Origin: an uncultured Clostridia bacterium
GTDB lineage: Bacteria; Bacillota; Clostridia; Oscillospirales; Acutalibacteraceae
Assembly: GCA_947589575.1 (NCBI GenBank)
Contig: CANQBM010000012.1
Coordinates: 1 to 43,376, forward strand
DNA length: 43,376 nucleotides
Reading direction: 5' to 3'
Made by a program: the position numbers and the translations under genes
Shown: piece by piece, positions 42,262-43,376 of the stretch
Position numbering within the stretch: position 1 is the first letter of the stretch
Layout of the letters: every line of letters begins with the position of its first letter
The notes under the pieces: generated by a model
What the model was told of the DNA's origin: nothing
The model's input: only the letters and a program-made list of their open reading frames with translations
Databases searched by the model: none

Positions 42262-42278
<17 letters not shown>
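41322..42278 (-). CDS. Family 2 glycosyltransferase
   Basis: 318 residues. LISIIVPVYKTEKYLDKCVE, ILVDDGSPDNCP and MFVDSDDYIE mark the GT-A nucleotide-sugar site. A paralogue of the GT2 at 38626. The start overlaps the end of the acyltransferase gene by 17 bases, so both are on one transcript. The AT-rich composition matches the rest of the cluster and contrasts with the arginine operon. Confidence 0.9.

Positions 42279-43376
<1,098 letters not shown>

Overview
The window looks like a chromosomal segment of a low-GC, gut-type Firmicute (class Clostridia, probably Oscillospiraceae/Ruminococcus-like). This rests on gene style, AGGAGG ribosome sites, TTGACA/TATAAT promoters, a glmS ribozyme and Clostridia-type phage genes; the species cannot be named from sequence alone. 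It has five blocks.

(1) 1-13873 is the integrase-proximal part of a temperate phage or phage-like element inserted in a tRNA-Thr(GGT) gene. The site is marked by a 45-base tRNA 3' fragment at 13829-13873; the reconstituted whole tRNA should lie left of the window. A lysogeny arm (CI-like repressor, ImmA/IrrE-type protease, two membrane proteins of unknown role, zinc-ribbon tyrosine integrase) reads rightward. A tightly overlapping early operon reads leftward: Cro-like regulator, HTH protein, HUH Rep, DUF1064 nuclease-like protein, sliding clamp, SF2 helicase, two DNA methyltransferases, zinc-ribbon proteins, ASCH protein. The 415-base gap before rep holds stem-loops, a phiX174-like nick motif and a promoter/terminator pair for a ~70-nt antisense RNA.

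(2) 13929-16749 is what is left of a second prophage: a truncated protein with a likely PBECR-type nuclease domain and a lysis cassette (XhlA-like, holin, C39-like endolysin).

(3) 16893-27303 is an arginine/carbamoyl-phosphate operon behind two ARG boxes: argC-argJ-argB-argD-argF-carA-carB. carB runs in frame into a complete dapF, giving a 1343-residue CarB-DapF fusion.

(4) 27426-32448 is a nucleoside-salvage locus. A Bmp/PnrA-type lipoprotein, split by three InlB-B-like repeats, faces a purine nucleoside phosphorylase-mtnA-MTA/SAH deaminase operon. Together these could process methylthioadenosine (or 5'-deoxyadenosine) through the inosine form.

(5) 32539-43376 is read leftward. glmS sits under a glmS ribozyme and tandem promoters. 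Upstream is an AT-rich surface-polymer cluster: two LicD-family proteins, a CDP-glycerol glycerophosphotransferase-type protein, a Wzx-like flippase, two GT2 and one GT14-like glycosyltransferases, and an acyltransferase-3 protein. One licD gene is flanked by two ~108-bp copies of the glmS promoter region. The acyltransferase frame runs straight into a perfect (TGTC)19 tract at the window edge, the signature of a slipped-strand phase-variable gene. I consider this tract and the CarB-DapF fusion the most noteworthy signals.
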